From Berkiella sp050247135 (lineage in GTDB: Bacteria > Pseudomonadota > Gammaproteobacteria > Berkiellales > Berkiellaceae), in NCBI GenBank assembly GCA_050247135.1, contig JBFWUT010000010.1, forward strand, positions 15,209-79,208: DNA of 64,000 bases, read 5' to 3'. Within the stretch, counting starts at the first letter, position 1. Each line of letters begins with the position of its first letter. Of this stretch, positions 9,545 through 18,444 are shown one piece after another. The position numbers and the translations under genes are program-made. A model generated the notes under the pieces. That model was not told the origin of the DNA and made no database searches. It saw only the letters and a list, made by a program, of their open reading frames with translations.

Positions 9545-11470
9545 ATGGACGTATTGAGTGGCTTTAAAGATCGTTATGACGGTCGCTATAAGCAAGAAGA
9601 ATTTAGCTTACAAGAATACCTAGAGATCTGTAAGCATGACAGCATGGCCTACGCTAATGCAGCCGAACGGCTTTTAGCCGCCATTGGCGAGCCTAAACTC
9701 GTTGATACCAGCAAAGATCGTCGCTTAAGCCGGATCTTCTCCAATAAAGTAGTTAAGCTATATGACTCATTTGAGCATTTCTACGGTATGGAAGAACCGA
9801 TTGAACAAATCGTGTCCTACCTCAAACATGCCGCACAAGGCTTGGAAGAAAAGAAGCAGATCCTGTATTTATTAGGACCTGTTGGCGGTGGTAAATCCTC
9901 GCTGGCTGAAAGATTAAAAGCCCTTATGGAAAAAGTCCCCTTCTATGCCCTTAAAGGATCCCCCGTTAACGAGTCACCGCTTGGACTATTTGATCCTGAT
10001 GAAGATGGCCCCATTTTAGAAGAAGAATATGGCATTCCAAGACGCTACACTGAAAGTATTTTATCCCCTTGGGCCGTAAAACGTTTAAATGAATACAACG
10101 GAGATATCAATCAATTTCGGGTAGTTAAACTCTGGCCATCTCGTTCTAAGCTGATTGGCGTTGCCAAGACAGAACCCGGTGATGAAAACAACCAAGACAT
10201 TTCATCACTAGTCGGGAAAGTAGACATCCGAAAGCTAGAACAATATGCACAAGACGATGCCGATGCTTATAGCTATTCAGGTGGGTTATGTAAAGCACAC
10301 CGCGGCTTACTGGAATTCGTGGAAATGTTCAAAGCACCCATTAAAGTGCTGCACCCTCTTTTAACCGCGACCCAAGAAGGTAACTATAATGCAACCGAAG
10401 GTTCGGCATCCATCCCCTTTGATGGCATCATTTTAGCTCACTCGAACGAAAGTGAATGGTTGACCTTTAAAAATAATAAGCACAATGAAGCTCTGCTTGA
10501 TCGTGTTTATATTATTAAAGTTCCCTACTGTCTTCGAGTTACTGAAGAAATGCTCATATACAAAAAATTACTACAAAACAGCTCATTAAAAAATGCGCCC
10601 TGCGCCCCTAATACACTTAAAATGTTAGCTCAATTTTTTGTATTATCTCGCCTAAAAGAACCTGAAAACTCGAGCATTTTTTCTAAAATGCGAGTTTATG
10701 ACGGTGAGAACCTTAAAGACACCGATCCCAAAGCAAAATCTTATCAAGAATATCGTGACTTTGCTGGTGTTGACGAAGGCATGACCGGACTGTCGACTCG
10801 CTTTGCATTCAAAGTGCTCTCTAAAGTGTTCAATTTTGACACAACGGAGGTTGCTGCCAACCCTGTGCATCTTATGTATGTCTTAGAACAGGGCATTGAG
10901 CGAGAACAGTTTCCGCCCGATACCCACGAGCGTTATATGTCATATATTAAAGGGTACTTAGCGCCGCGCTATGTTGAATTTATTGGCAAGGAAATTCAAA
11001 CTGCGTATTTAGAATCTTACTCTGAATACGGTCAAAATATCTTTGATAGGTACGTTACCTATGCCGATTTCTGGATCCAAGATTCTGAATACCGTGATCC
11101 AGATACTGGCGAAATCCTCGACAGACGTTCACTAAATGATGAATTAGAAAAAATTGAAAAACCAGCAGGCATCAGTAATCCCAAAGACTTTCGTAATGAG
11201 ATTGTTAACTTTGTGCTACGTGCCAGAGCTAATAACAAGGGCAAAAATCCCAGTTGGACCAGTTATGAAAAATTACGTGTAGTAATTGAGAAGAAGATGT
11301 TCTCGAACACTGAAGATTTATTACCCGTGATCTCATTTAATACCAAAGCATCAGCTGATGAGAAGAAAAAGCATCAAGAGTTTGTCGATCGCATGGTTGA
11401 TAAGGGATACACGCCTAAGCAAGTACGTTTACTCTGTGAATGGTATTTGCGTGTACGCAAATCCTCATAA
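9545..11470 (+). CDS. prkA: PrkA/YeaG serine protein kinase
   Basis: An AAA+-like P-loop protein with a C-terminal kinase-related domain. In E. coli, YeaG acts with YeaH in nutrient-stress adaptation. At 641 aa it is the family length. Walker A is GPVGGGKSSLAER. The N-terminus LSGFKDRYDGRYKQEEFSLQ is typical of PrkA. The start chosen is the ATG at 9545 with AAGGAG six nucleotides upstream; a GTG two codons earlier is also in frame but overlaps the RBS. It is the first gene of a three-gene unit, with 9 nt to yeaH. Confidence 0.95.
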   Translation: MDVLSGFKDRYDGRYKQEEFSLQEYLEICKHDSMAYANAAERLLAAIGEPKLVDTSKDRRLSRIFSNKVVKLYDSFEHFYGMEEPIEQIVSYLKHAAQGLEEKKQILYLLGPVGGGKSSLAERLKALMEKVPFYALKGSPVNESPLGLFDPDEDGPILEEEYGIPRRYTESILSPWAVKRLNEYNGDINQFRVVKLWPSRSKLIGVAKTEPGDENNQDISSLVGKVDIRKLEQYAQDDADAYSYSGGLCKAHRGLLEFVEMFKAPIKVLHPLLTATQEGNYNATEGSASIPFDGIILAHSNESEWLTFKNNKHNEALLDRVYIIKVPYCLRVTEEMLIYKKLLQNSSLKNAPCAPNTLKMLAQFFVLSRLKEPENSSIFSKMRVYDGENLKDTDPKAKSYQEYRDFAGVDEGMTGLSTRFAFKVLSKVFNFDTTEVAANPVHLMYVLEQGIEREQFPPDTHERYMSYIKGYLAPRYVEFIGKEIQTAYLESYSEYGQNIFDRYVTYADFWIQDSEYRDPDTGEILDRRSLNDELEKIEKPAGISNPKDFRNEIVNFVLRARANNKGKNPSWTSYEKLRVVIEKKMFSNTEDLLPVISFNTKASADEKKKHQEFVDRMVDKGYTPKQVRLLCEWYLRVRKSS

Positions 11471-11479
11471 GGGACCCTG

Positions 11480-12760
11480 ATGTCGCGGTTTATTGATCGC
11501 CGTCCAAATGGACGCCACAAAAGCGCGGTGAATCGCCAACGCTTCATGCGTCGCTTCAAAAAGCAAATTCAAGAAGCGGTAAGAGAAGCTATTTCAGGCA
11601 GAAGCATCAAAGACGTTGATGAGAGTGGCGAAAAAATTACCATTCCCGCAAAAGATATTTCGGAACCCTCTTTTTCCTATGGTGAGGGTGGTCTGCGAAA
11701 TATTATTTTCCCGGGCAATAAGGAATTTATTCCGGGTGATCTTATCAAACGTCCTAGTCAAGATCAGCATGGCAAAGGAGGAACCCAAGCCAGCGATTCT
11801 GACGAGAAAGGGCAAGATGATTTTGCATTTGAAATATCTAAAGAAGAATTTTTGGATTTGTTCTTCGAAGATCTCGCACTGCCTAATCTCGTTAAAACGC
11901 AAATTACCAAAATGCCAAATTTCAAGATGGTCAGAGCGGGCTATACCTCAGAAGGTATTCCTGCCAACATTAATGTGGTACGCTCACTACGCGAGGCTTT
12001 AGCAAGAAGACTGGCGATTAAGGCAGCAAAAAATAATAAAATAAGAGAATTAGAAACAGAATTAGCTTTGTTACTAACGAGTGATCCAACCTCTCAACAA
12101 GTGATCGTGCTGAAGGAAGAAATTGAACGACTCAAACGGACACTGGATACTATCCCCTTTATTGACCCTTTCGATTTAAAATATAACAATCGTGTCGTAC
12201 GGCCTGAACCTTCCACTCAAGCTGTTATGTTTTGTTTGATGGATGTATCTGGCTCGATGGATGAAGCTAAAAAAGACATTGCCAAACGTTTTTTTATTTT
12301 ATTATATTTATTTTTATCAAGAACATATGAAAATGTTGAACTCGTATTTATTCGACATCATACCAGCGCTAAAGAAGTTAACGAAGAGGAGTTTTTTTAC
12401 TCCAGAGAAACAGGCGGCACTGTGGTTTCAAGCGCTCTGGAATTGATGCGTGACATTATGGTTGCTCGCTATCCCACCAGTGATTGGAACATTTATGCGG
12501 CTCAAGCTTCAGATGGCGACAATTGGAACAATGATTCTCCTCGCTGCAAAGAGATCTTAGTTAACGACATTCTCGATTTTGTGCAATATTTTGCCTATGT
12601 TGAAATTATGCCAAGGCACCATCAAAGCCTGTGGGAAGCTTATCTCACTATTAAAGATGCCTGCCCACAATTTGCTATGCAACACATAGAAAGTATTAAG
12701 GATATCTACCCTGTGTTCAGAGAGCTTTTTAAGCGCCAAGAAGGGCTTCCTCATGGCTAA
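11480..12760 (+). CDS. yeaH: YeaH/DUF444 protein with von Willebrand-like domain
   Basis: This 426-aa protein belongs to the UPF0229/DUF444 family, always found with PrkA. The N-terminus MSRFIDRRPNGRHKSAVNRQ is characteristic. The C-terminal half is VWA-like with a MIDAS-type metal site (MDVSGSMDEAKK) followed by ETGGTVVSSAL. Family knowledge suggests it works with the PrkA kinase; the exact role is unknown. It overlaps spoVR by 8 nt. Confidence 0.94.
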   Translation: MSRFIDRRPNGRHKSAVNRQRFMRRFKKQIQEAVREAISGRSIKDVDESGEKITIPAKDISEPSFSYGEGGLRNIIFPGNKEFIPGDLIKRPSQDQHGKGGTQASDSDEKGQDDFAFEISKEEFLDLFFEDLALPNLVKTQITKMPNFKMVRAGYTSEGIPANINVVRSLREALARRLAIKAAKNNKIRELETELALLLTSDPTSQQVIVLKEEIERLKRTLDTIPFIDPFDLKYNNRVVRPEPSTQAVMFCLMDVSGSMDEAKKDIAKRFFILLYLFLSRTYENVELVFIRHHTSAKEVNEEEFFYSRETGGTVVSSALELMRDIMVARYPTSDWNIYAAQASDGDNWNNDSPRCKEILVNDILDFVQYFAYVEIMPRHHQSLWEAYLTIKDACPQFAMQHIESIKDIYPVFRELFKRQEGLPHG

Positions 12761-14279
12761 GTCAAAAAACACTGTTATCTCTGACTCATCGGAATGGACT
12801 TATGAACTCTTAGCAGAGTTTGATAAGGAAATTGCACGCATTGCTCAAGACTTTAAACTCGATACCTATCCCAACCAAATAGAGATTATCAACTCAGAAC
12901 AAATGCTTGATGCTTATTCGGCCGTAGGTATGCCATTAGGTTATAGTCATTGGTCGTTTGGGAAGCAGTTTTTGAACGTTGAAAAGCATTATCGACGCGG
13001 GAATATGGGTTTAGCGTATGAATTAGTTATTAATTCAAATCCTTGTATTGCCTATTTAATGGAAGAAAACACCCTAGCCATGCAAGCACTCGTGATTGCC
13101 CATGCTTGTTATGGTCATAATTCATTTTTTAAAGGTAATTATTTATTCAAAACTTGGACTAGCCCGGATTCTATAATTGATTATCTGCTTTTTGCAAAAA
13201 ATTATATAGCAGAATGTGAAGAGCATTATGGGATTGATGAGGTTGAAGCAACCCTTGATGCTTGCCATGCATTGATGAACAATGGGGTTGACCGCTATAA
13301 AAGGCCCAATAAAATCTCCTTGGCTGAAGAAAAAGCACGCCAAGCTAATCGTTCCGAATATTTACAATCTCTAGTTAATGAACTCTGGAGAACACTTCCC
13401 TCTCCTTCGAATAAAACTGGAACGGTAGAAAACAAACGCTTTCCTGATGAACCACAAGAAAATATTCTCTACTTTATTGAAAAACACGCCCCGTTACTTG
13501 AACCTTGGCAACGTGAAATTGTAAGAATTGTACGTAAAATTGCTCAGTATTTCTACCCACAAAAACAAACCAAAGTGATGAATGAAGGTTGGGCAACTTT
13601 TTGGCATTATACTATTGTTAATCAACTCTATACTGAGCAGTTAATCAATGATGATTTTATGATGGAATTTTTACACAATCATACTAATGTCATTTATCAA
13701 CCCTCTTTCGAAAGCCAATTCTACTCAGGACTTAACCCTTACACGCTTGGCTTTAACATGTTTTGTGATATTCGACGTATTTGCGAAAATCCAACAGATG
13801 AAGATAAGAAGTGGTTCCCTGATTTTGCTGGTAGCGATTGGATTGAAACGTTAGACTTTGCTATGCGAAACTTCAAAGATGAAAGCTTCATAGCTCAATT
13901 TCTGTCCCCGAAAATAATGCGAGATTTGAAATTATTTAGCATTTTAGATGATGATGAGCGACCTGATTTAGAGGTGTCATTAATCCACAACGAAGATGGC
14001 TATCACCGATTAAGGCAAACTTTGAGTGAAAACTATAATCTAGGAAACTTAGAGCCAGATATCCAGGTTTATAACGTCGACATTCGTGGTGATCGGTCAC
14101 TGACTTTACGATATACCCAACGTAATCGTCGCCCCCTTGGCGATACCAAAGATGAAGTGGTTAAACATCTCTATCAGTTATGGGGATTCCCAGTGAAGCT
14201 TGAAATGCTAAATGATGAAGAGCAACCGCAATTACTCAGTGAATGTCCACCAAGTGGGTTACCCGAAAAGAAAACTTGA
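12753..14279 (+). CDS. spoVR: SpoVR/YcgB family protein
   Basis: A 508-aa SpoVR-family protein. In Bacillus SpoVR affects the spore cortex; in Gram-negatives (YcgB) it accompanies PrkA and YeaH in stationary-phase physiology. The histidine-rich motifs ALVIAHACYGHNSFFKGN and MNEGWATFWHYTIVNQL, typical of the family, are present. The start lies inside the yeaH 3' end, which indicates coupling. It is convergent with the ankyrin gene 7 nt downstream. Confidence 0.95.
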   Translation: MAKSKNTVISDSSEWTYELLAEFDKEIARIAQDFKLDTYPNQIEIINSEQMLDAYSAVGMPLGYSHWSFGKQFLNVEKHYRRGNMGLAYELVINSNPCIAYLMEENTLAMQALVIAHACYGHNSFFKGNYLFKTWTSPDSIIDYLLFAKNYIAECEEHYGIDEVEATLDACHALMNNGVDRYKRPNKISLAEEKARQANRSEYLQSLVNELWRTLPSPSNKTGTVENKRFPDEPQENILYFIEKHAPLLEPWQREIVRIVRKIAQYFYPQKQTKVMNEGWATFWHYTIVNQLYTEQLINDDFMMEFLHNHTNVIYQPSFESQFYSGLNPYTLGFNMFCDIRRICENPTDEDKKWFPDFAGSDWIETLDFAMRNFKDESFIAQFLSPKIMRDLKLFSILDDDERPDLEVSLIHNEDGYHRLRQTLSENYNLGNLEPDIQVYNVDIRGDRSLTLRYTQRNRRPLGDTKDEVVKHLYQLWGFPVKLEMLNDEEQPQLLSECPPSGLPEKKT

Positions 14280-14286
14280 TGCTAAG

Positions 14287-15402
14287 CTATTTGAGCTTTG
14301 AGACTTGAACCACCTTTTTACGGTTAAACGCAAATTTTTCTTCTTTTTCAACGGAACTTCTCTGTTCAAATGCAGCACTTAGATTCATGGCGACAATGTG
14401 AAATTTTTTGTTGTCCAATTGGGTATTCCTTCTACTCACCAAGCCGTATAAGTGATGTGTACCTGTAATCATGACACCATGCTGCTTCACTTCTTCAATG
14501 CCTTTTCGGATATATTGGTTTCGCTGATTGAGGTTTGCCGTTTCCCGTTGTGGATGATTATCAACACCATGAATGTTCATGGGCTCTGGCATTTTTTTCA
14601 TCATTCTTTGATAACTGTCTAACATTTCTTTGCTATCTTGACGTGTCTCTGCAAATAAATGCCTGATCCCAAGCTCTGACAAAGCTGTCAGGAGCTTTTT
14701 TTCAAGCTGGTAGATCCGATAATCGCCATGAATTTCCCCTAACAGCACAATTAATTTTTTACGACGCTTTTTAGCAATCGCTAACTGCTCTGCAAAAAAC
14801 TTTTGATAAAATTCTTTAAAGGCTTGTAACTTGTCTCGGGCAATCCCAATTTTGGATTTCAGATAGCGAGAAAGTTCGGTATGGTGAAAATTTCGTTTAG
14901 TGTAGTCAATGATATTTTGTGAATATTGATCACTGACATAAGGATCGGCTCCCTTCAGTAACAGATAATCTAAGGCCCGTTTTTTCCTACCTTTAGCAGC
15001 GTGAAGTATCGCCGTTCTTTGTTCCGCATCTTCAACTTCTATATGAGTGATATTTGCTTTTATTTTTTTAAGATCGCCTCTATTGGCAGCTTTATGCAGG
15101 TGCTTAAGTTTCTGCTGTTTTGCGACACCAACTAAAAAGGATCTGAGTTTGGAATGATTTTGGGCATAAAAACAAGGACCATGTCCATCAGCATCTCGAC
15201 ACAATGTTGCCCCCTTGTTGACCAACTCTACTGCTGCATCGTACTGATTTTTCATCGCTGCATAATGTAGTGGGGTCATACCAAAGCGATCCGTCACGTC
15301 CACACTGCGAGGATTGCGTGCCAGTAAACGCTTTATTTTATCGAGCCGGCCTTCGCAGGCGGCAAAATGAAGCGGTGTTAAATAACCGTTTGGATCACGC
15401 AT
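14287..15402 (-). CDS. Ankyrin-repeat protein with C-terminal GExH...GxHH (TIKI/EreA/ChaN-like) domain
   Basis: This 371-aa protein has two parts. Residues ~1-170 hold about four ankyrin repeats (NGYLTPLHFAACEGRLDKIK, GMTPLHYAAMKNQYDAAVEL, and weaker ones after residue 95). Residues ~215-335 look like a compact alpha/beta domain: a hydrophobic strand, then GEIHGD (residues 222-227, GExH), LFAETR (249-254), RNQYIR (294-299) and GTHHLYGL (314-321). This order of GExH, a central Glu/Arg and GxxH is the signature of the erythromycin-esterase/ChaN/TraB-TIKI superfamily. No signal peptide is seen. The ankyrin part suggests a host- or protein-binding effector, but secretion is inferred. No strong RBS precedes the ATG, so the start is moderately sure. 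Confidence 0.75.
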   Translation of the reverse strand: MRDPNGYLTPLHFAACEGRLDKIKRLLARNPRSVDVTDRFGMTPLHYAAMKNQYDAAVELVNKGATLCRDADGHGPCFYAQNHSKLRSFLVGVAKQQKLKHLHKAANRGDLKKIKANITHIEVEDAEQRTAILHAAKGRKKRALDYLLLKGADPYVSDQYSQNIIDYTKRNFHHTELSRYLKSKIGIARDKLQAFKEFYQKFFAEQLAIAKKRRKKLIVLLGEIHGDYRIYQLEKKLLTALSELGIRHLFAETRQDSKEMLDSYQRMMKKMPEPMNIHGVDNHPQRETANLNQRNQYIRKGIEEVKQHGVMITGTHHLYGLVSRRNTQLDNKKFHIVAMNLSAAFEQRSSVEKEEKFAFNRKKVVQVSKLK

Positions 15403-15522
15403 TGAAAAGGGTCTTTGCTAAAGGGTAAAAGGGGACTTTTTACCTGTTTTAATGACGCAATGCAAGTTAATTAATTAAATTAACCTTTGGTCAGAATTAA
15501 CTTAGTTATCAAGCTGTTAAAG

Positions 15523-15551
15523 TTGACTGGGGTAGCTCTGACCCGTAAAAT
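15523..15551 (+). promoter_or_regulatory. Promoter of the sodium:alanine symporter gene
   Basis: TTGACT and TAAAAT with an exact 17-nt spacer lie 37 nt upstream of the start codon. This is a strong match to the sigma-70 consensus. Confidence 0.65.
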
Positions 15552-15587
15552 CAAAAACCCTTAAACGGCAGCCCCCAAGAGGTATCA

Positions 15588-16931
15588 ATGTTAGACGAAT
15601 TTAAATCTGGCTTGTCACTCTTTTTATTGATACCCCTCGTCGCCATCGTCGGCATCGCTTTCACGATTAAATTCCGATTTGTGCAATGCACCCATGCCTT
15701 CAAAGCCTGGAAGTTCTTCCTAAAAGATCGAGATAACACCGATAACCGCTCCAGCTCATTCAGTGCGGTAGCCGCTGTCCTAGGTGGAAACCTTGGCACG
15801 GGCAATATCTCCGGCATCGCCGTTGCACTCACCATGGGGGGGCCTGGAGCTATTTTCTGGATGTGGGTCATGGCAACCTTTGGCTCCATTCTTAAGTTTG
15901 TTGGCTGTGCCTTGGGCGTGCTCTATCGCAAACGAGGCGAGAATGGCAAATTCGTTGGCGGACCGATGTATTACCTTTCAAAGGGTCTGGGCATGAAGCG
16001 TGCCGGCAAACTTTATTGCGTACTTGCTATTTTGGGAGCGCTCACTGTCGGCAACATGGTCCAAATGAATTCTTTAGCATTACCTTTCACTCAAGCAGGT
16101 GTTCCGCCCCTTCTGACGGGTATCGGCATGTGTCTTATCGTTGCTGCAGTCATCTTGGGTGGGTTTCAACGCTTTTCCACAGTTTCTTCGCTGGTTGTAC
16201 CTTTTATGGCGGTCGGATACGTATTAGCTTGCGTCCTTATTTTATTGCTCAATGCCGATAAAATTATTCCTGCTTTAGAACTCATTATCCATGCTGCCTT
16301 TCATCCGACAGCCGTCGTTGGCGGTATCGCGGGTTTCACCGTGCTAGAGGGCATGCGCACAGGTTTTGATAGAGGGCTTTTTGCCACCGATACAGGGGTT
16401 GGTATTGATGCCATCATCCATGCCTCTGTCGACAGCAAAACCTCACTCTCACAGACCGCTTTAACGCAAGGACTTATCAGTACCGTTTCGCCGCTAGTGG
16501 TTATGCTCGTTTGTACTCTGACAGGTCTCGTACTGATCATTACCGATTCCTGGCTCGTTCATGGTTTGGAAAGCACTAACTTATGTATTGAAGCTTTCAA
16601 GCGCGGGTTTTCTTTTGACTATGCCGGACACATTATCACCGTTACCCTGTTCTTTTTTGCTTTTACCACTATATTGACGTGGTCTTACTGCGCAGATAAA
16701 GCCGTAGAGTATTTATTTGGTGCTCAAAAAATTCGTCATTTCCAATATCTCTTTGTAGCCTGTATTCCCCTCGGTGCTTTGTTCCATGTTAAATTTGTTT
16801 GGACCTTAGCTGATGTCTTCATGAACCTCATGCTCGTATTGAATGTCATCGCACTTGTTGGGTTATACAAAGAAGTCGCACTCTTGTTCAATGCACCTGA
16901 GAGAAAGCGGGTTTTCTTAGAAAGCAATTAA
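15588..16931 (+). CDS. Sodium:alanine/glycine symporter (AGCS family)
   Basis: An inner-membrane Na+-coupled amino-acid importer of 447 aa with about 10-11 hydrophobic segments. The family hallmarks GNLGTGNISGIAVALTMGGP and PGAIFWMWVMATFGS are present. Uptake of alanine or glycine fits an amino-acid-dependent lifestyle alongside the large GDH. It has its own consensus promoter, and an AGAGGT site precedes the ATG. The substrate within the family cannot be assigned from sequence. Confidence 0.92.
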   Translation: MLDEFKSGLSLFLLIPLVAIVGIAFTIKFRFVQCTHAFKAWKFFLKDRDNTDNRSSSFSAVAAVLGGNLGTGNISGIAVALTMGGPGAIFWMWVMATFGSILKFVGCALGVLYRKRGENGKFVGGPMYYLSKGLGMKRAGKLYCVLAILGALTVGNMVQMNSLALPFTQAGVPPLLTGIGMCLIVAAVILGGFQRFSTVSSLVVPFMAVGYVLACVLILLLNADKIIPALELIIHAAFHPTAVVGGIAGFTVLEGMRTGFDRGLFATDTGVGIDAIIHASVDSKTSLSQTALTQGLISTVSPLVVMLVCTLTGLVLIITDSWLVHGLESTNLCIEAFKRGFSFDYAGHIITVTLFFFAFTTILTWSYCADKAVEYLFGAQKIRHFQYLFVACIPLGALFHVKFVWTLADVFMNLMLVLNVIALVGLYKEVALLFNAPERKRVFLESN

Positions 16932-16941
16932 GCAAAATTGA

Positions 16942-16960
16942 GCGGCCTCCAAGAGGCCGC
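16942..16960. terminator. GC-rich stem-loop between convergent genes
   Basis: Arms GCGGCCTC and GAGGCCGC flank a 3-nt loop. On the minus strand the stem is followed by a T-rich stretch, so it may serve the minus-strand gene best. Confidence 0.6.
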
Positions 16961-16967
16961 AACAAAC

Positions 16968-17498
16968 TTAAAAGCCTTTTCTTATATGGGTGCTAGGAAT
17001 TAGTGCAGTCCCTTCGGTGTTTATGATGCTCTCAAGTACCTTAGAATCGATAAATTGGCTCAACATGGATTTCGGAGGCGCCCTAAAAGCATCTTCTAAT
17101 GAATGTTGATCATCTGAATGTTCATCGCTTATAGAGAGCGGCTCGTCCAGTAAAGTTTCTAATCTAACGGCTTCTCGACTTTTGCTCTTTTGAATCTTAA
17201 AAAAGCCTATCACTGTTTCCCCATCGGGACTTTGATGAACGCTCTTTCCACTGCTGTAAAGGATTACGCGAAACTGTGCTGGAATTTGAATCTGCTGTTG
17301 ATTCAAATTTTGAATAAGTTGAGCAAAATCAGGAGCGCCTACTGCAAAAACCATGTTGTTTAGGGCATGCACCCCTTTAAAGCGTTCTTTAAATTGACGA
17401 CAGAAGGATTGCCTTAATTGTGTTTGACTACGATTAAATAATTGATCGGCAATATAATTTGCAGTGGCGGAGATTTGTTTTATATTAAAGGACATCAT
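16968..17498 (-). CDS. Hypothetical protein, leader hairpin over its RBS
   Basis: A 176-aa protein (175 from the second ATG) that I do not recognise. It is soluble, has no signal peptide or membrane segment, and has a serine/aspartate-rich stretch around residues 110-135. The start region MMSFNIKQ has two adjacent ATGs at 17498 and 17495. GGGAGG lies one nucleotide before the first and four before the second, so the second fits ribosome spacing better. The RBS and both ATGs sit in the 3' arm of a perfect 12-bp inverted repeat (see the regulatory entry). Its neighbours are DUF2797 upstream and a terminator downstream. Confidence 0.65.
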   Translation of the reverse strand: MMSFNIKQISATANYIADQLFNRSQTQLRQSFCRQFKERFKGVHALNNMVFAVGAPDFAQLIQNLNQQQIQIPAQFRVILYSSGKSVHQSPDGETVIGFFKIQKSKSREAVRLETLLDEPLSISDEHSDDQHSLEDAFRAPPKSMLSQFIDSKVLESIINTEGTALIPSTHIRKGF

Positions 17499-17536
17499 GC
17501 CTCCCTTTTGTTCTTTTAATGACGGGGAGGCATGAT
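17494..17536 (-). promoter_or_regulatory. RBS-sequestering hairpin upstream of the 17498 gene
   Basis: The arms ATCATGCCTCCC (17494-17505) and GGGAGGCATGAT (17525-17536) are perfectly complementary over 12 bp with a 19-nt loop. In the minus-strand mRNA, the upstream arm would pair with the GGGAGG ribosome site and the start codon. The upstream arm also contains an ATG that opens a five-codon ORF (MPPRH) ending in TAA within the loop. Translational control is inferred from structure. Confidence 0.6.
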
Positions 17537-17549
17537 ATACACCAAGTAA

Positions 17550-18371
17550 CTAAGTAGTCAAAACTATTTTATAGCCACTGTGTTTTCGGATATTGATAAC
17601 CCCAGCTTCAAAAATCAAATATTGACCTTTGATGCCCAAAAGCTTGCTTTGAATGCTCGGGTGTTTATCAAACGATAAAGAGGTTACTTTTTGAGGATAC
17701 GCTAAAACAGGATAACTTAATTCAACGACTGTGGCATCCTCTAGCACTTTGATACTCTGTTGACCAAATTGTTCGTGGATTTTGGCAATATCATCACTGA
17801 GTTTGCCCATTAGTTGCGTTCGATATTCGATTAAATCAATAGGTTCATTATGTCCCATTAACATCTTGCGCCAATTGGTTTTATCAGCCACATGTTTAGC
17901 AATCGCTACCTCCAGCAAGCCTGAAACTCGACGGGTAGCTACTTCAAAAAAGGGCAATGCGGCAATGGCACCTTGATCAATCCAACGTGTGGCAACTTGT
18001 GTTTTGCGAGTTATCCCAACTTTAATCCCTGAGGAATTAGCCAAATAAACACAATGCGGGATCATGCAGTGGGATTGCCCCCATTCAGGCTCTTTGCAAG
18101 TTCCAAGATGAAAATGGCATCGTTCAGGTTTAACAATGCATAAGTCTGCACGAGCTAAGCGTTGCACGCAGGGAAAACAATACCCGTCTTGATAACTTTT
18201 TTTAATGCGTGTATCGCAATTAATACAATAAATATCGCCAGTGAATTTTAAATGTAAAGTTTGACCTAAATAGTCATTTAATGGCACTAAATGATCCGAT
18301 AATGGCAACTGATAGCTGACAGGTTGGGTTGCGGATACAACCATTTTTGAAAGTGTACCGTTAAGACTCAT
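17550..18371 (-). CDS. DUF2797 family protein with cysteine clusters
   Basis: A 273-aa cytoplasmic protein of the DUF2797 family. The N-terminal third holds paired cysteines (YCINCDTR, YCFPCVQR), and more Cys/His follow (CHFHLGTCKEPEWGQSHC), suggesting zinc binding. Next comes CVYLANSSGIKVGITRKTQV, the best conserved family segment. An upstream in-frame ATG at 18410 exists, but the start at 18371 (MSLNGTLSKM) matches the family N-terminus and has a better-spaced AGAG. The biochemical function is unknown. Confidence 0.82.
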   Translation of the reverse strand: MSLNGTLSKMVVSATQPVSYQLPLSDHLVPLNDYLGQTLHLKFTGDIYCINCDTRIKKSYQDGYCFPCVQRLARADLCIVKPERCHFHLGTCKEPEWGQSHCMIPHCVYLANSSGIKVGITRKTQVATRWIDQGAIAALPFFEVATRRVSGLLEVAIAKHVADKTNWRKMLMGHNEPIDLIEYRTQLMGKLSDDIAKIHEQFGQQSIKVLEDATVVELSYPVLAYPQKVTSLSFDKHPSIQSKLLGIKGQYLIFEAGVINIRKHSGYKIVLTT

Positions 18372-18444
18372 GGCAAACTCTATGTTGGTTAGGACACAAA
18401 ATATTGCCATAGAACCCGTTAAAAGTCAAAAGTATTGATTTAAT

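Noticed and set aside
9413..9595. 60-residue minus-strand ORF between pepN and prkA
   Set aside because: It overlaps the prkA start and its promoter, has no family features and no RBS.
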